From: Galerina marginata | Taxonomy: Eukaryota > Basidiomycota > Agaricomycetes > Agaricales > Galerinaceae | Reading direction: 5' to 3' | DNA: 64,000 nucleotides | Assembly: GCA_023014335.1 (NCBI GenBank) | Contig: JAECYW010000006.1 | Span: 3,534,001-3,598,000, forward strand | Program-made: the position numbers and the translations under genes | Shown: one piece after another, positions 1-10,302 of the stretch | Numbering within the stretch: position 1 is the first letter of the stretch | Layout: each line of letters starts with the position of its first letter | The notes under the pieces: generated by a model | Seen by the model: only the letters and a program-made list of their open reading frames with translations | Database searches by the model: none | Told to the model about the DNA's origin: nothing

Positions 1-1095
1 TACAATTTGTAGCCGCCGTCGCAAATTCAGCTCAGCCTTTTTCTCATTTAAATAGTGGTTCAGGTTGCCTTCGTTCATCCAAGGACAGACCATAGCAACA
101 TACAGACCAAAGCTCATCGTTGTGCCGAGCAAGGGGACAATATTTGGGTGCCGTAGGCACGACCACACCCGGATTTCCCTCCTCAGCCTCTAATAGCCAC
201 GATGAGCTGAGTGTTTGATGGTTTTCCGACGAAGACATGCCTTATCGATCTTCCACTGATTCGCTTCTGTGTAGGTGTGAGCCCGAATCACTTTGACCGC
301 CACCTGCAGACAATACCTCTCGTCAGTATCAGGATATACAATGAGAGATTTATACAAGAAACCTTTGTGGTCAGTCCGTTCTTCGACAGAATGCCGGAAT
401 AGACATCGGCATAGCCTCCTCCATGGGCGGGATAAACGCTATTGCGAATGATTAAACCAGTCAAATCATCCGGGTTAGTCATATCCCAAGAGGCTACAAC
501 TGAGTTGTTGGGAGTCGGTATTAATGGCTGTCCTTCATTCCCTTTTGGAGGACCTGAGTCTAGTGAGAGACTCTTCAAACCATCGTCCAGGTTATCTTCG
601 TCTAAATCTGAAGAGCCTGAATCTGAATCCTCGACGAGTGGGCCTAGGTTTGATAGCTTTGTCCAAACGACTCTACTCCCAGCTTTACTGGCTCGGCCTG
701 AAGCAGGAGTTGCAACCTTTCTGGCCGAGGACGCTTTGCTTGCATCAAAATGACTGGAACGACTGGTGGAGCCTGAGGGCGTCGACGATCGTAGCATCGC
801 CATTTCTTCCCCCAGCGCGGCTAGCCTTGCCTTCAGCGCCTCGTTTTCGCGAATGAGAATCAATTCCGCATCCGAGGCTGAACTGAGAAAAACCGTTTTC
901 AGCCCAAATCGCTGACGACCAAGAGAAGAGAAACAAGTTCACCCTGTCCCATTCGCTGCTGCTGTTGAGTTTCATCAACACTGATCGAAAGCTCTTAAAC
1001 TGGTAAACGTAGTCGTGAATGAGCTCACATGGTGCAGAAGGCGTCCCGAGCCTAACATTCCTACCAAAATACCTGCCAAGGCCACAGAAACTCAT
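1..1095 (-). CDS. TKL-type protein kinase, N-terminal part (runs off left edge)
   Basis: This is the 5' part of a protein kinase read leftward and cut by the window edge. A charged helical leader (ENEALKARLAALGEE) is followed by a serine/aspartate-rich linker, then a glycine-rich loop (GGGYADVYSG, about 340-370), the beta-3 lysine (VAVKV, near 290-300) and the stretch RHPNIVPLLGT (about 105-140). These mark the N-lobe of a tyrosine-kinase-like kinase of the kind expanded in Agaricomycetes. The HRD and DFG motifs would lie to the left of base 1. An intron ends just before VAVKV, and the next one (190-240) is a GC-AG intron. The 5' end is uncertain: the ATG at 1095 can be joined by a donor near 1072 to the acceptor near 888, but other first exons are possible. 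Family certain, start uncertain. Confidence 0.75.
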
Positions 1096-2529
1096 CTTCA
1101 AGTTCGACTCGACTGGGGTGCCAAAATCTGGTTAGCAGAGCAAAACCTTGCGAACGAACGTATAGATGAATACAGATAAGTACCTTGAAGCAAGTACGCT
1201 GGCTATTCTGGAGGACGCCTCTAAAAAGACTAGAGTTAGGTGCAACAACTATTCTTCCCAGTGCAAGACGGCGGACAAAGGGTCCTTGGGAGCGCCGAGA
1301 AGGCCGGACACGAGGCGGCCTTCGATCAACTTGGGGTCAATTCACAGAGAGCGTCCAGACCCCGGCGCTAAATTGCACGGCTATGCAGTTCCATAAGCTA
1401 AAGGTGAACACTGTTCGACGCTGACCAGTGACAACGATGAACAAAGTAAACATTCAGACCCGCCAGCCAGGGCGATCAGTGCGGGAACAGAATTTAAAGC
1501 CAGCGGCTAGGCGCTTCGCGGTCCTTCAATCACGGAAATAAATTTACAATTTCTCAGATATTCGGGACCGAATCGATCAATTTTTAACGACTGCAATGAG
1601 CAAAGAAAGAAAAGTTGGAAATACTTTCGCATTATTCAAGTCGGACGTTCGCGGCTGCTCAATACTTTGGTCCAGAAATGGAAGTCACTATTAGTATTAG
1701 TCTTCCTTTTAGCTAAGTGCTCACTTTTGGTAGTCGCCTCTCGTGGAGTTTCTCATAAATTATACCACAGTCGAGGGAGCAGGAGACGGCGCTTTGGAAG
1801 GGCCGTAAGGACACCCTTGGCCATTATTTTAACATCACACCTGACAACCTCTGACATCCTCCGTGTTTTACCTGAACGGGCGCCGAGTCCTGAGTCCTCG
1901 CCTCGTGTGAGGACGTTAAGTACAACGACCTTAGGTGCTTAATTCTACTTCTACTTCTACATATGGCCTTGTTTGGGAACAATAGCTCAATTTTATAGAC
2001 GACATGCAGACTGGCAACGCAATGCTGCCAATGCAAAGCTGCACCGCCTGGTCCGCGAGGCGGCGCATTGACACGATATTCTTTTCTGAACGAATCGATG
2101 ACAATGTATGTAATATACTTGTGCCTTCTGGTTACGTTCCGGCTCGTAAAACTGTCCCTACAGCCAAAGACCTCAGGGGAAACACCTCGACAAAGCTGAG
2201 GCTTAAGCTAAGGTGCAGAGTTCTAAGGGTGCAACAATTAATCTTTCCAATGCCAAAAAGGTGGACGACACGAACCTTCCATCAATTTAAAACAAGAGAG
2301 CTCCCGGATCCGGCACTAAACTGTAGGCTAGAGAGCTAAGCTGGCGGTGAACGCTGTTCGGGGCAGCCGACCGTAGCGTCCTGCACGGATTCAAAGTCCG
2401 CGCAATTGTGGTCGCTTTCTGGGCGCTTGGCGGTTCTTGAATAGCGGAAGCAAATCGTCCAAGATGGATCTTGGGATCAACGCTCCCCAAAAGGATGATT
2501 TTCTCATCGGAGGCAAATTTGGAAGACAA
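1096..2529. other. gene-free stretch with dispersed repeat segments
   Basis: No convincing coding region is visible; open frames are short and in no consistent phase. Segments at about 1497-1548 and 2405-2462 share the core GGCGCTT(C/G)GCGGT...TCAAT with a third copy near 7383-7452. The part at about 1655-1860 is a diverged copy of about 7560-7780. Confidence 0.5.
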
Positions 2530-2531
2530 TA

Positions 2532-3683
2532 GGGTAGCTCACGGTAACGTTTTTCGGCTTGTTTTTCGGTTCGTTTTTCGATCAAAAAACAACATCAAAA
2601 AAGGCTTCGAAAAGAGCTCAAAAAGAAAACGAAACAGAAAAACAACACCGAGGGTCGTTTTTCATCCACTACGTATTTTTCATTCATTTTTCCACTTCGT
2701 TTTTTGTCTAGAAATTCGATCTCCGACCGAACCATGCTGCAAGCACACCACATTTCTGTTCTCTCTTGACTCACGCCTACCACCACCCTTCCACCACCCA
2801 CAATGTGACCCGCCGTCGTTGCCAGCTCCATCGTGGTCCCTTCACATTGTTCAACGGCCTTCACCGACTTCCCGGCCGCAACCTCCCCTTTTACGTCTGC
2901 CAGGAATTAAACCCTGCCCCAACGCGGCGCATGGAGCAAGGCCGACAACGACAACACCGGCGCGAGGTTCACCCAGTATGACAACCTTGAGGACCAAGCT
3001 ACACTGAAGCGAAGGGAAGGGCCTCAAAACAGCGGGGAGGTGGAGAAAGGGTCGCTACATAGGTACGTACCCGCCTGAAGGCCCATCCTGCGTTTTTCAT
3101 AGCAGTGAGTGTGTGCGCGAAACCAGCGCCATCCGAGTCAGTGTTACACACCTCCTCTGCCGTCTACTTGCACAGTGAGCTCCACCGCCCCCACTGCCCA
3201 GCCAGCTCCCGCTTCTTCCCTTTTCCTTGTGGTGTGTGGCTCGAGCTATTTCGTTGCCCTAACCTTTTTTTTTGTCTCTAATGTATGTAGTTTCGAGTGT
3301 AATATGTAGTAATGAATACATTTAACCTGTACAACTATTCCCGCAAAGTACGATGTCTGAACTTGAACAAATTCACCTGAACTCCTGCAGTAGACTCATG
3401 GGAACTGAACGGATAGTAACTTAGAGATAAAACGAAGACAAAACCAGTGGTGCAGCGGAGCTCGAAGGCAAGCCGCTATGCCGAGTGGGCGTGAAATCTG
3501 TTTTTCAGCTGTTTTTCGCGAAATCCTGGGGCTAGGAGCTCACGGTAGCCGTTTTTCGGCTGTTTTTCGGTTTATTTTTCGTTCATTTTTCCTGCGAAGA
3601 TTTCAAGTTGGCGGTAAAAACGGCCGAAAAACGAACCGAAAAACAGTCGAAAAACAGCCGAAAAACGCTACCGTGAGCTACCC
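2532..3683. mobile_element. TA-flanked element with GGGTAGCTCACGG terminal inverted repeats
   Basis: The left end reads GGGTAGCTCACGGTAACG followed by repeats of GTTTTTCGG. The right end is the near-perfect reverse complement, ending at 3683. Both ends are bordered by TA (2530-2531 and 3684-3685), the target duplication expected of mariner-like or related elements. No transposase is seen inside, so it would be a non-autonomous element. Alternatively two separate small elements share this end sequence, because a shorter hairpin unit occupies 3535-3683. Confidence 0.55.
3535..3683. repeat. 149-base near-palindromic MITE-like hairpin
   Basis: The left arm (GGAGCTCACGGTAGCCG, then three GTTTTTCGG-like units) is the reverse complement of the right arm (three CCGAAAAAC units, then CGCTACCGTGAGCTACCC). 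It is flanked by TA at 3533-3534 and 3684-3685. The whole unit could fold into a long hairpin. It shares its outer sequence with the left end at 2532, so it is either nested in or the right half of the larger element. Confidence 0.6.
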
Positions 3684-3685
3684 TA

Positions 3686-4217
3686 ATGTTGGGACCTCCA
3701 AATTGAACAAGGCCGCCGGATATTTTGATGTGAGAACCGAACCTCATGATTTCGCAACCACTGTCAATGAGGTTACCTTGAGAAACCTTTCCCGATTGGC
3801 CGCGTTTGCGGCTGCGATGAACAATTGAATATACTTAGTTGGAGAAAGCTGACAGTGTGACCACTCATGTAGTTTCCTCTTTGTGGGCACGCGCAGACTC
3901 CCGGGGACACACTTCGGCTTTGTTTCAATGTTGCACCTGACAACCTTTGACAACCCACGACTTGAAATGAGTGCCGTACAATGTAAAATGCAGTCTAGGG
4001 TCCCGAAAGAAGCCCACAGTTGGCGAGAATATTTCGGCGGAATTACCCCATTCCCTAAGGAAAGTTGCGTGGTGGCAGTACTTCCTAAGTAACACAACGA
4101 TGTCCCAGCGCATTCGCTGGTGTTTCTTCAATCGAACACCCATGCTTAGATTTTGACCATGAATATATTCCTAGTAAATACGCACGACATAATGGAGAGG
4201 ACCCGGAAATCGCTATG
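3686..4217. other. intergenic, degenerate repeat sequence
   Basis: No gene is supported here. The stretch near 3925-3960 contains TTGCACCTGACAACC, which recurs near 1835-1855 and exactly near 7741-7757. This marks the same dispersed non-coding repeat that flanks the kinase copies. Confidence 0.4.
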
Positions 4218-5559
4218 CTATGAACGAGGGACAGCAGGAGTGCCTTTGACCACAAAAACGATCTTTCTACTCCAGTGAGAGACGAAGTGTCCAAAATCTT
4301 GAAAGATGTTGGCTCTACGAGAAGAAGTCCGTGACCGAAGCTTCCACGTCGTAAGACCGTTAGCTATATCGTCAAAACGTTTGACTACTTCGTCTATTTT
4401 TGGCCGCTTTGCAGGATCGGTTTGCATCATATCATTGACCAGAGGTCTAAGGAACTCGAAGCCCCGGTATCCCCGGATGCTTGTTGAAATAGGATGTCCC
4501 TAGACGCAGAGTACTCAATGATAGGGACTCTGGAAGACAAAACTGGACTCACGTCTAGGAATACCTGACAAATCAGCTCACCAAGGTAGTATATATCTGT
4601 TACGAAAGGGTTTTGCAGCTCAGTTGCGTAGCTATCTGACCCAATTGTGAAGGTGATCTCAAGGGGTGAGGTATTACCAGCGTCGTAAAGACGGGAGAAA
4701 CCAAAGTCAATAATGAAATATTTCGAGGGGCGTTGGGTTCTGGTGTAGAACTTGGCGGAGCCACTAAGATCAGGTTTACGAAGGATGCTCAAGGGATGAT
4801 ACCCATCCGGAAACATAGTCTCCGGTGCGATCATGTAATTGTTGAACTTCAAATCCCTCGAAAAAGAGAATAAGAAATAGACACATATCCGACATATCTC
4901 AACACACCTATGCGCAACGTGGTTTTCGTGCATAAACTGTAGTCCCTAGAGTTATCTCAGCGAGGGTTCTCACAAGAGCACAGGAACCGAACCTCCAAAA
5001 GTTGACGAATACACTCAATCGCTTCACCAAAGGTATCAAAAGTAGGTGAATCAAAAGCACGCAGGAAGGGCATAACAAATATTATTCGGATGTCGGGGTC
5101 GGTGGCATCCTTTGGCGGAGGCCGTAAGACATCCAGAAGTGGTACGCAATGGTTGCGTGGATCTTTGGATAGAGGCTCGGAGGAGAGTAGGCGCATTATA
5201 TCCTCTTCGAATGGATGATCTGTCGTGTTTATCTTTTTTAACGCGACAAGAGACCCAGTAGGGACGTGAATGGCATCATTAATTTGCGTATTCTGGGGGG
5301 CAACACGTATGATTCAGGATTTAACAGCTTGCATAACTAGAACACTCACCACGAGGTTTCGTCCATCCTCACAATCCATCCGATCTTTCCGGGTTCCTTT
5401 CCACGATGGCACCCAGTCAGGAGAAAAACGAGGACGCAATTGATAGCCCTGTTCCTTTAGCCAGACGTAGTTGTCCCTCCAAAAGACTTCGCCTTCGAGC
5501 AAATCGTCAAGGGTTGCGGATATATCAGTAGTATCAGCAGCCATCGAAGATAGAGCCAT
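4218..5559 (-). CDS. basidiomycete-type protein kinase, apparently intact
   Basis: A five-exon kinase that splices cleanly by eye. The N-terminal exon carries the family signature EGEVFWRDNYVWL and VPSWKGT. Next come the beta-3 lysine (VALKKI), the family stretch RNHCVPLLDVL, LQFMHENHVAHRD with the catalytic Asp formed across an intron (HRD then LKFNN), IIDFG for magnesium binding, and a C-terminal block with RPKIDEVV and TWKLRSR. Introns of about 43-58 bases interrupt after GRNLV, after LLE, inside HRD and after VFLD. The glycine-rich loop is not recognisable, as is usual for this family of large lineage-specific expansions, but the Lys, HRD and DFG residues are all present. Substrate unknown. 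The decayed paralogue at 8585-9800 lies on the same strand. Confidence 0.8.
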
Positions 5560-6102
5560 TTAAGATAGATACAGCTCCCGCAAAGAATAAGAACACTCAG
5601 AAGGGTGAAGCAAAAGTCGTCGACAAATCGTTCAGTGGATGGACTGCTCAATGCTTGCATGTGTTTGGTTCTTGTTCCGGTTTTTTTATTGTCTGTTGCA
5701 TCCCGATTCCCCAGGCTCCTGTCAGCGGGGTATGTAACTTGCCTTTTTACTACTTAGTTATGTATGTCCTTCCGAGTCGGCGAATACAAGCAATGGGTTA
5801 TGGCATACCCAGCCTCAACATAGACAAACCGATAACTCTGTCACGGTTGCCAAGGTACTCTTCTTGTATTTCCAACCACGGCTTCATTTCGACGCTTAAG
5901 CCTGTCAAGATTAACTCACAAAAACTACACGAGACTGGGATTAAAATAGGTAGCCGAATCTGGAAGCAATCACAGGGTTCGAAGGTATAAAACTACCCAT
6001 GCCCATCTGGACGCAGAACTTATTATCCTGCCGTGACTGTTTTGTTCGAATTCTCTCTCTCGAATATCCCCTCGGACACATACCCCAATACCGCAGCATC
6101 CC
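5560..6102. other. intergenic region between divergent genes
   Basis: It lies between the start of the minus-strand kinase and the start of the plus-strand gene at 6103. No coding region or strong repeat was found; it presumably carries both promoters. A pyrimidine-rich stretch (TTCTCTCTCTCG) lies about 50 bases upstream of the 6103 start codon. Confidence 0.3.
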
Positions 6103-7149
6103 ATGGATCCAGTATCTCAAGCCGTGACTATACTCGGAGGAGTGCCAGCCGGCCTGGTCGTCCATACCGCTCTTCGAGGTTTACGTCCGAGAGCCCACCT
6201 CGAAAAATGGAATCAACGGGTAGAGCATATCGCCACTGTAGTCTCCGAAAAAGGGTACATTTCTCCAGAGGAATTCTCTAACTTTGTTGGCCTCCTCAAC
6301 CGGTATTCAAAGTTCACCATTGCATGTGCGGAATCCATTGACGCCTGGCATCTGACAGGTATCACATAGCGGAAAAAATATATAAAGACAAGGTCAGCGA
6401 AGGTTCGTTCCCCCTGTTGCGAAAGGGTGTGCGTAGCAGTGGGAACCACTTTGCTGCGTCAGCCAGAGAGGCTTGGGAGAAAGGGATTGTGAGCATTATC
6501 TTTGACCCAGTTCAGCCTTCGCTAAATAACCAAATAATAGGGTTTATCCACTGGAGGCTCCGAAAGAAGGGCAAAATGTCGAGCGCTTCATTACAGCGTA
6601 GCAAAAAATGACAACGGGGAATGCACTGTATGTGTAGAATCCCTTAACCTTCGCCCGGACTTGAATGCAGCATCTTCCTCGCTTGGTAATATTTGTCGAA
6701 ATTTTTCGTTTCTTGTTTCTGAACCGCAATTTCGGGATTCAGAATCTGCTACATCTTCAAGCATTTCGGGGACAGCCCCAGAGTCCCATGCATCAGAACG
6801 AAGGAATTTGGCATCCGACGAACACCAATTGCCCGAAAACAGACTTCCTCCTTCTTACGAACAAAGTGTTACCCATTCCAGCGTTTCCACTAGTGTTAGA
6901 AACAGCTCGAGATCTGACTCTGAAACACACGATGCCGATGCCAATAGCATTAGCGATAGATACTCGGTAGCGGATCTGGACAATTTAAGCGACAACGAAG
7001 TAATGGACGGCCATCGGACACATCGGATACAGCAAAGTGGACTTGCGAGTGTGCCGCCATATCCCGGAGAAAATAACCCTTGGACATCGAGGGCATCTGA
7101 CCTCGGTTTTTACCGGAGACTGGGTATCACATCTAGAGCACCTTTATAA
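6103..7149 (+). CDS. hypothetical protein with a PY-type motif
   Basis: Three exons join in phase: 6103 to about 6359, about 6405 to 6488, and 6541 to 7149. Introns start GTATCA and GTGAGC. The protein begins MDPVSQAVTILGGVPAGLVV, a mildly hydrophobic helix, followed by a helical region of about 90 residues. After the second intron come Cys-containing sequence (ECTVCVES) and a long serine- and acid-rich, probably disordered tail. The tail contains PPSYEQ, a PPxY-type motif of the kind bound by WW-domain proteins such as Nedd4-family ubiquitin ligases. A further in-frame intron (about 6686-6742, GTAATA to TTCAG) is possible. No family recognised. Confidence 0.55.
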
Positions 7150-8584
7150 TTGAATTTGCTTTCTGCGTTTGTTTGTTTAGCACTTGGTGTGATTGTCCTA
7201 TTGTACTAAATCTTTCACCTCAAAATTTAAAGACTTCATGGCATGAAGTAACTTCTCAAATTCATTAATGGTCTAGCCGTCGGACACACCAATGTATGGG
7301 ACGCATGTTGGCGCCTTGGACAAACTAACGGATCAGCCGCCGGGTGCGGGATCTGAGCGGGATCTGACCGCGAGGAGATTTATTTAAAGGCAGCGCATTT
7401 GGAGCGGCTGGGCGCTTCGCGGGCCTTCAATAGCGGAAGCAAATCCTCTAAGTAGGCACAACGCTCACCAAAAGCAGACCAGATGACGAGCGGAAAGTCA
7501 TGTCGAAATAACCCATTGCTCTTGTCGAAAGTTTGAGTTGAATCCGACGGCCGTATGTCTATTATTGTCGAAAGATCTTGGAATGGACGCTCAGTATTTC
7601 AAATCTGGTTTCTTTTTCACCACGTTTTGGCTCCTCGGCTTCTCGTCGAAGGAAGAAACAATTGTACCGTAGTGGAGGAGGTTGGTATTATGACGCTTTG
7701 GGACGGCCTTTCTTTATGGGCCTCTGCTTATGGTGTTCAATGTTGCACCTGACAACCCGAGACAGACCCGAGTCGTTGCATCGTTATTTAAGCTACATAC
7801 ATACACATATTAGCTCTGCTTCCTTCTACCCGGGACACCTTTTGAGAACAATAACTGGAATTCCATGAGCAAACGGGCGCATCACCGTGGTATTTACATC
7901 AACTGGACGATCTTCGGATTCTTTTCCTATTCGTCCCTGCATAGCTTAGTATCCTGCGGGGTGGGAACCAGTTGGGCTAGTACATTGCAGCAGGTAGTAT
8001 TTCCGCGGCGTGTATTCGAAGACTTTTTGCACACAGACTAGTGTGTGATTCAGATGCTGAAAACGGCGTCTTGCAATGTCCACTTTTCGATCAGAACTGC
8101 TTTGCATGAAATCAAAGCACACCTCGGCAAAAAATGCGATGACAGGGAGCGTCCAATGCTTCGTATTGTGGATGATGGATGATGACAAGGGTTCCCACTG
8201 AATCGGGATCCGGGGTGGTATTGTTTTATACGCCACCGCCAGACAGTAGCTGCCGCATGGGTTTATATGGGAAGAAATACAAATGTCTCTATACCACACC
8301 GCCAGGGTTAAGACGCACACTGCCCAGGATTCCAGGACGGTGTATTTATCACCGAACCAATGAATAGAAGGTCAAATACGAGGAAAAGCCCAAGAAGCCC
8401 AGATAGAGGGACTTCGTGCAGGATTAGACTCTCAGGCTATATGTATCGCCCAAGAATCACAGGGAAGATATTCAGTTTCATGTTGTGTAGATTATTGTCA
8501 GGGTAAGTACAGTGCAACTAAACTAATTTTTGAATAAAGCGGGAAGGGGCTATGAATCGCTGCTTTGCCTTCGAGGTAAAGCTA
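7150..8584. other. gene-poor stretch with duplicated repeat segment
   Basis: About 7380-7780 is a diverged duplicate of about 1490-1870. One minus-strand open frame of 124 codons (7946-8320) has protein-like composition in its C-terminal half but no recognisable domain, and no clear partner exons were found. Treated as possible gene debris. Confidence 0.35.
7946..8320 (-). CDS. unassigned open reading frame
   Basis: A 124-codon frame with no recognised domain. The segment CFDFMQSSSDRKVDIARRRF and what follows looks helical and charged, unlike random translation, but the N-terminal 40 residues do not. It lies in a repeat-rich stretch next to a decayed kinase and may be a remnant of a longer gene or a chance frame. 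Confidence 0.2.
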   Translation of the reverse strand: MCVLTLAVWYRDICISSHINPCGSYCLAVAYKTIPPRIPIQWEPLSSSIIHNTKHWTLPVIAFFAEVCFDFMQSSSDRKVDIARRRFQHLNHTLVCVQKVFEYTPRKYYLLQCTSPTGSHPAGY

Positions 8585-9800
8585 GTGTGCGTTTGATCAT
8601 TGAAAACAATCTTCCACCTCCAGTGCGAGAGCAGGTGACCAAAGTCTTGAAAGACATTCGCCCGACGTGAGGATGTGCGCGAACGTAATTTGGAAGTTCC
8701 GAGGCCATTAACTACATCTTCGAAACTTTTAACAATTGCATCTATATTTGGTCAGTTAGTTGGGTCGGTTTGCGTCATATCGTCGATGAGAGGCTTGAGA
8801 AACTCAAATCCCTTGTAGCCTTGCATAGTTGTTAAAAAGGGGTGGCCCTAGAATAAGAAGAAATTCAACATAAAATTGGTTTCACCTCTTGACGCAAAAT
8901 ATTTCCAAGGTACTAAATGTCCGTCACGAATGGGTTCTGCAATTCCGGCTCAACCTTTTCTCGGTCCCAATACGAAAGGTGGGCTCAACAGGAGAAGTGT
9001 TGCTGGCGTCGTATCGGCAAGAATGTCCAAAATCGATGATGAAATATTCTGCTGGTCGTTGAGTTCTGGTATAGAATTTCGCTGGCCCAGTTAGATCAGG
9101 TTTAAGGTGAATTCTCAGGGGGTGATACCCATCGGGAAACATTTTATCTGGCGTCATCATGAAGTTGTCGTACTTTAAATCTCTGAAAAAAGACAATAAG
9201 TAAGTGAAAGTCACATAATGACCTTCGTCGACATACAGATGCGCAACACGGTTCTCATGCATAAACTGTAGTCCCTGTACCTGAACCAGCATCGAACCTT
9301 TAGAGATAAAGAGGTCCGTACTTCCAATATTTGGCGAATAAATTCAATTGCTTCACCGAATGTATCAAAATTGGGTGAATAAAAATGGCGCAGATAAGGC
9401 ATAACGAGGATTCGAATGTCTTTAGCACCATCCTTACGCGGTGGATGTTCTAGAAGAGGAGCGCAGTGGTTGCGGGAATCCTTCGAAAGAGAGTCGGAGC
9501 AGAGATAACGCCTAATATCCTCTTCATATGGATGGTCGTCCGTGTTCAACCTTTTCAAAGCGACTCGCGATCCAGTGGGGATGTGCAACGCGTCATTAAC
9601 TTGAGCATACTGTAGATATGAGGATATGGCGATGCGTAATTCTAAAGAACTCACAATCAAAAAATGGCCGTCTTCACAGCACAGTATAGCCCAATGGGCA
9701 AAAGGGCAATGATGAGGTCACAATTGCTTGAAATCCACGAACACTGACATATCCATGTTCGTCCGTCCTGTGCATTGACCAAGTCTGAATAAGTGTTAAC
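8585..9800 (-). pseudogene. decayed paralogue of the 4218-5559 kinase
   Basis: The same exon order as the intact kinase can be followed: an eroded first exon ending CEDG (about 9670-9800), the VALKRL lysine exon with RNHCAPLLE, LQFMHENRVAH, YDNFM, IIDFGHS, and a tail with KLRSRTSSRRANVFQDFGH. Damage is plain. The catalytic HRD reads HLD across the intron. A frameshift lies after RIGTEK (about 8965). The codon for the first Tyr of the expected DIYYLG is TAG, and the Arg of the expected KRP motif is TGA. The first exon no longer encodes the WRD...VPSWKGT signature. The inverted-repeat element at 9935-10302 lies just upstream. Confidence 0.8.
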
Positions 9801-9934
9801 GTGCTTGGATAGCGCCGACCTACTATGTTCCGTCGTGTAATCGAACATCACTGATGGGAGGAGAATATGTGTGAGACGGAAGGTCGTGGAGGATTGAGAG
9901 GACAGGACTCGTGTGAAAATTTGCGCCGCCCCTA

Positions 9935-10302
9935 CTGTAAGCAATTGTATGGTGGCAACGTAACGCGTAACGCACCGTCCAAAATGTTGTCTATTTCCCC
10001 TCTGGTAACGCGTAACTCAGGCCTCGTTGCCAGAGAAAAATATTGGTATTTTAGGGTGATTTTGAGGCAATTTAAAAGACTGTCCTTCCCGTGTACAAAT
10101 ATGCAGAAAGCATTGGAATTGTAGTTATTATAGAGGTAAATTCTTTCCAAGAGCTAAATAACTATGCTGCAACTAAGTATATCTGCAGATATGTTGCCTA
10201 ACTAGACGAAGGTAACCTGTAACGCACCCCCCGTTGCCCAACCTAAACCTTCGGGAGGTGTAACGCACCCCCAGGCCGTTGCCACCATACAATTGCTTAC
10301 AG
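9935..10302. mobile_element. 368-base MITE with 26-base terminal inverted repeats and TA duplication
   Basis: The left end CTGTAAGCAATTGTATGGTG continues GCAACG and is the exact reverse complement of the right end (10277-10302). TA flanks both sides (9933-9934, 10303-10304). Just inside each end are copies of GTAACGCACC or its relatives. There is no coding capacity, so this is a non-autonomous DNA element, probably mobilised by a mariner-like or similar TA-targeting transposase. It sits immediately upstream of the decayed kinase. Confidence 0.85.

Noticed and set aside
2471..3007. Plus-strand frame of 178 codons near the GTTTTTCGG repeats
   Set aside because: Its composition is driven by the iterated nonamer and C-rich sequence; no domain and no splice partner.
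6103..6369. Single-exon reading of the 6103 gene ending at 6369
   Set aside because: Splicing at GTATCA and GTGAGC continues in phase into long protein-like exons.
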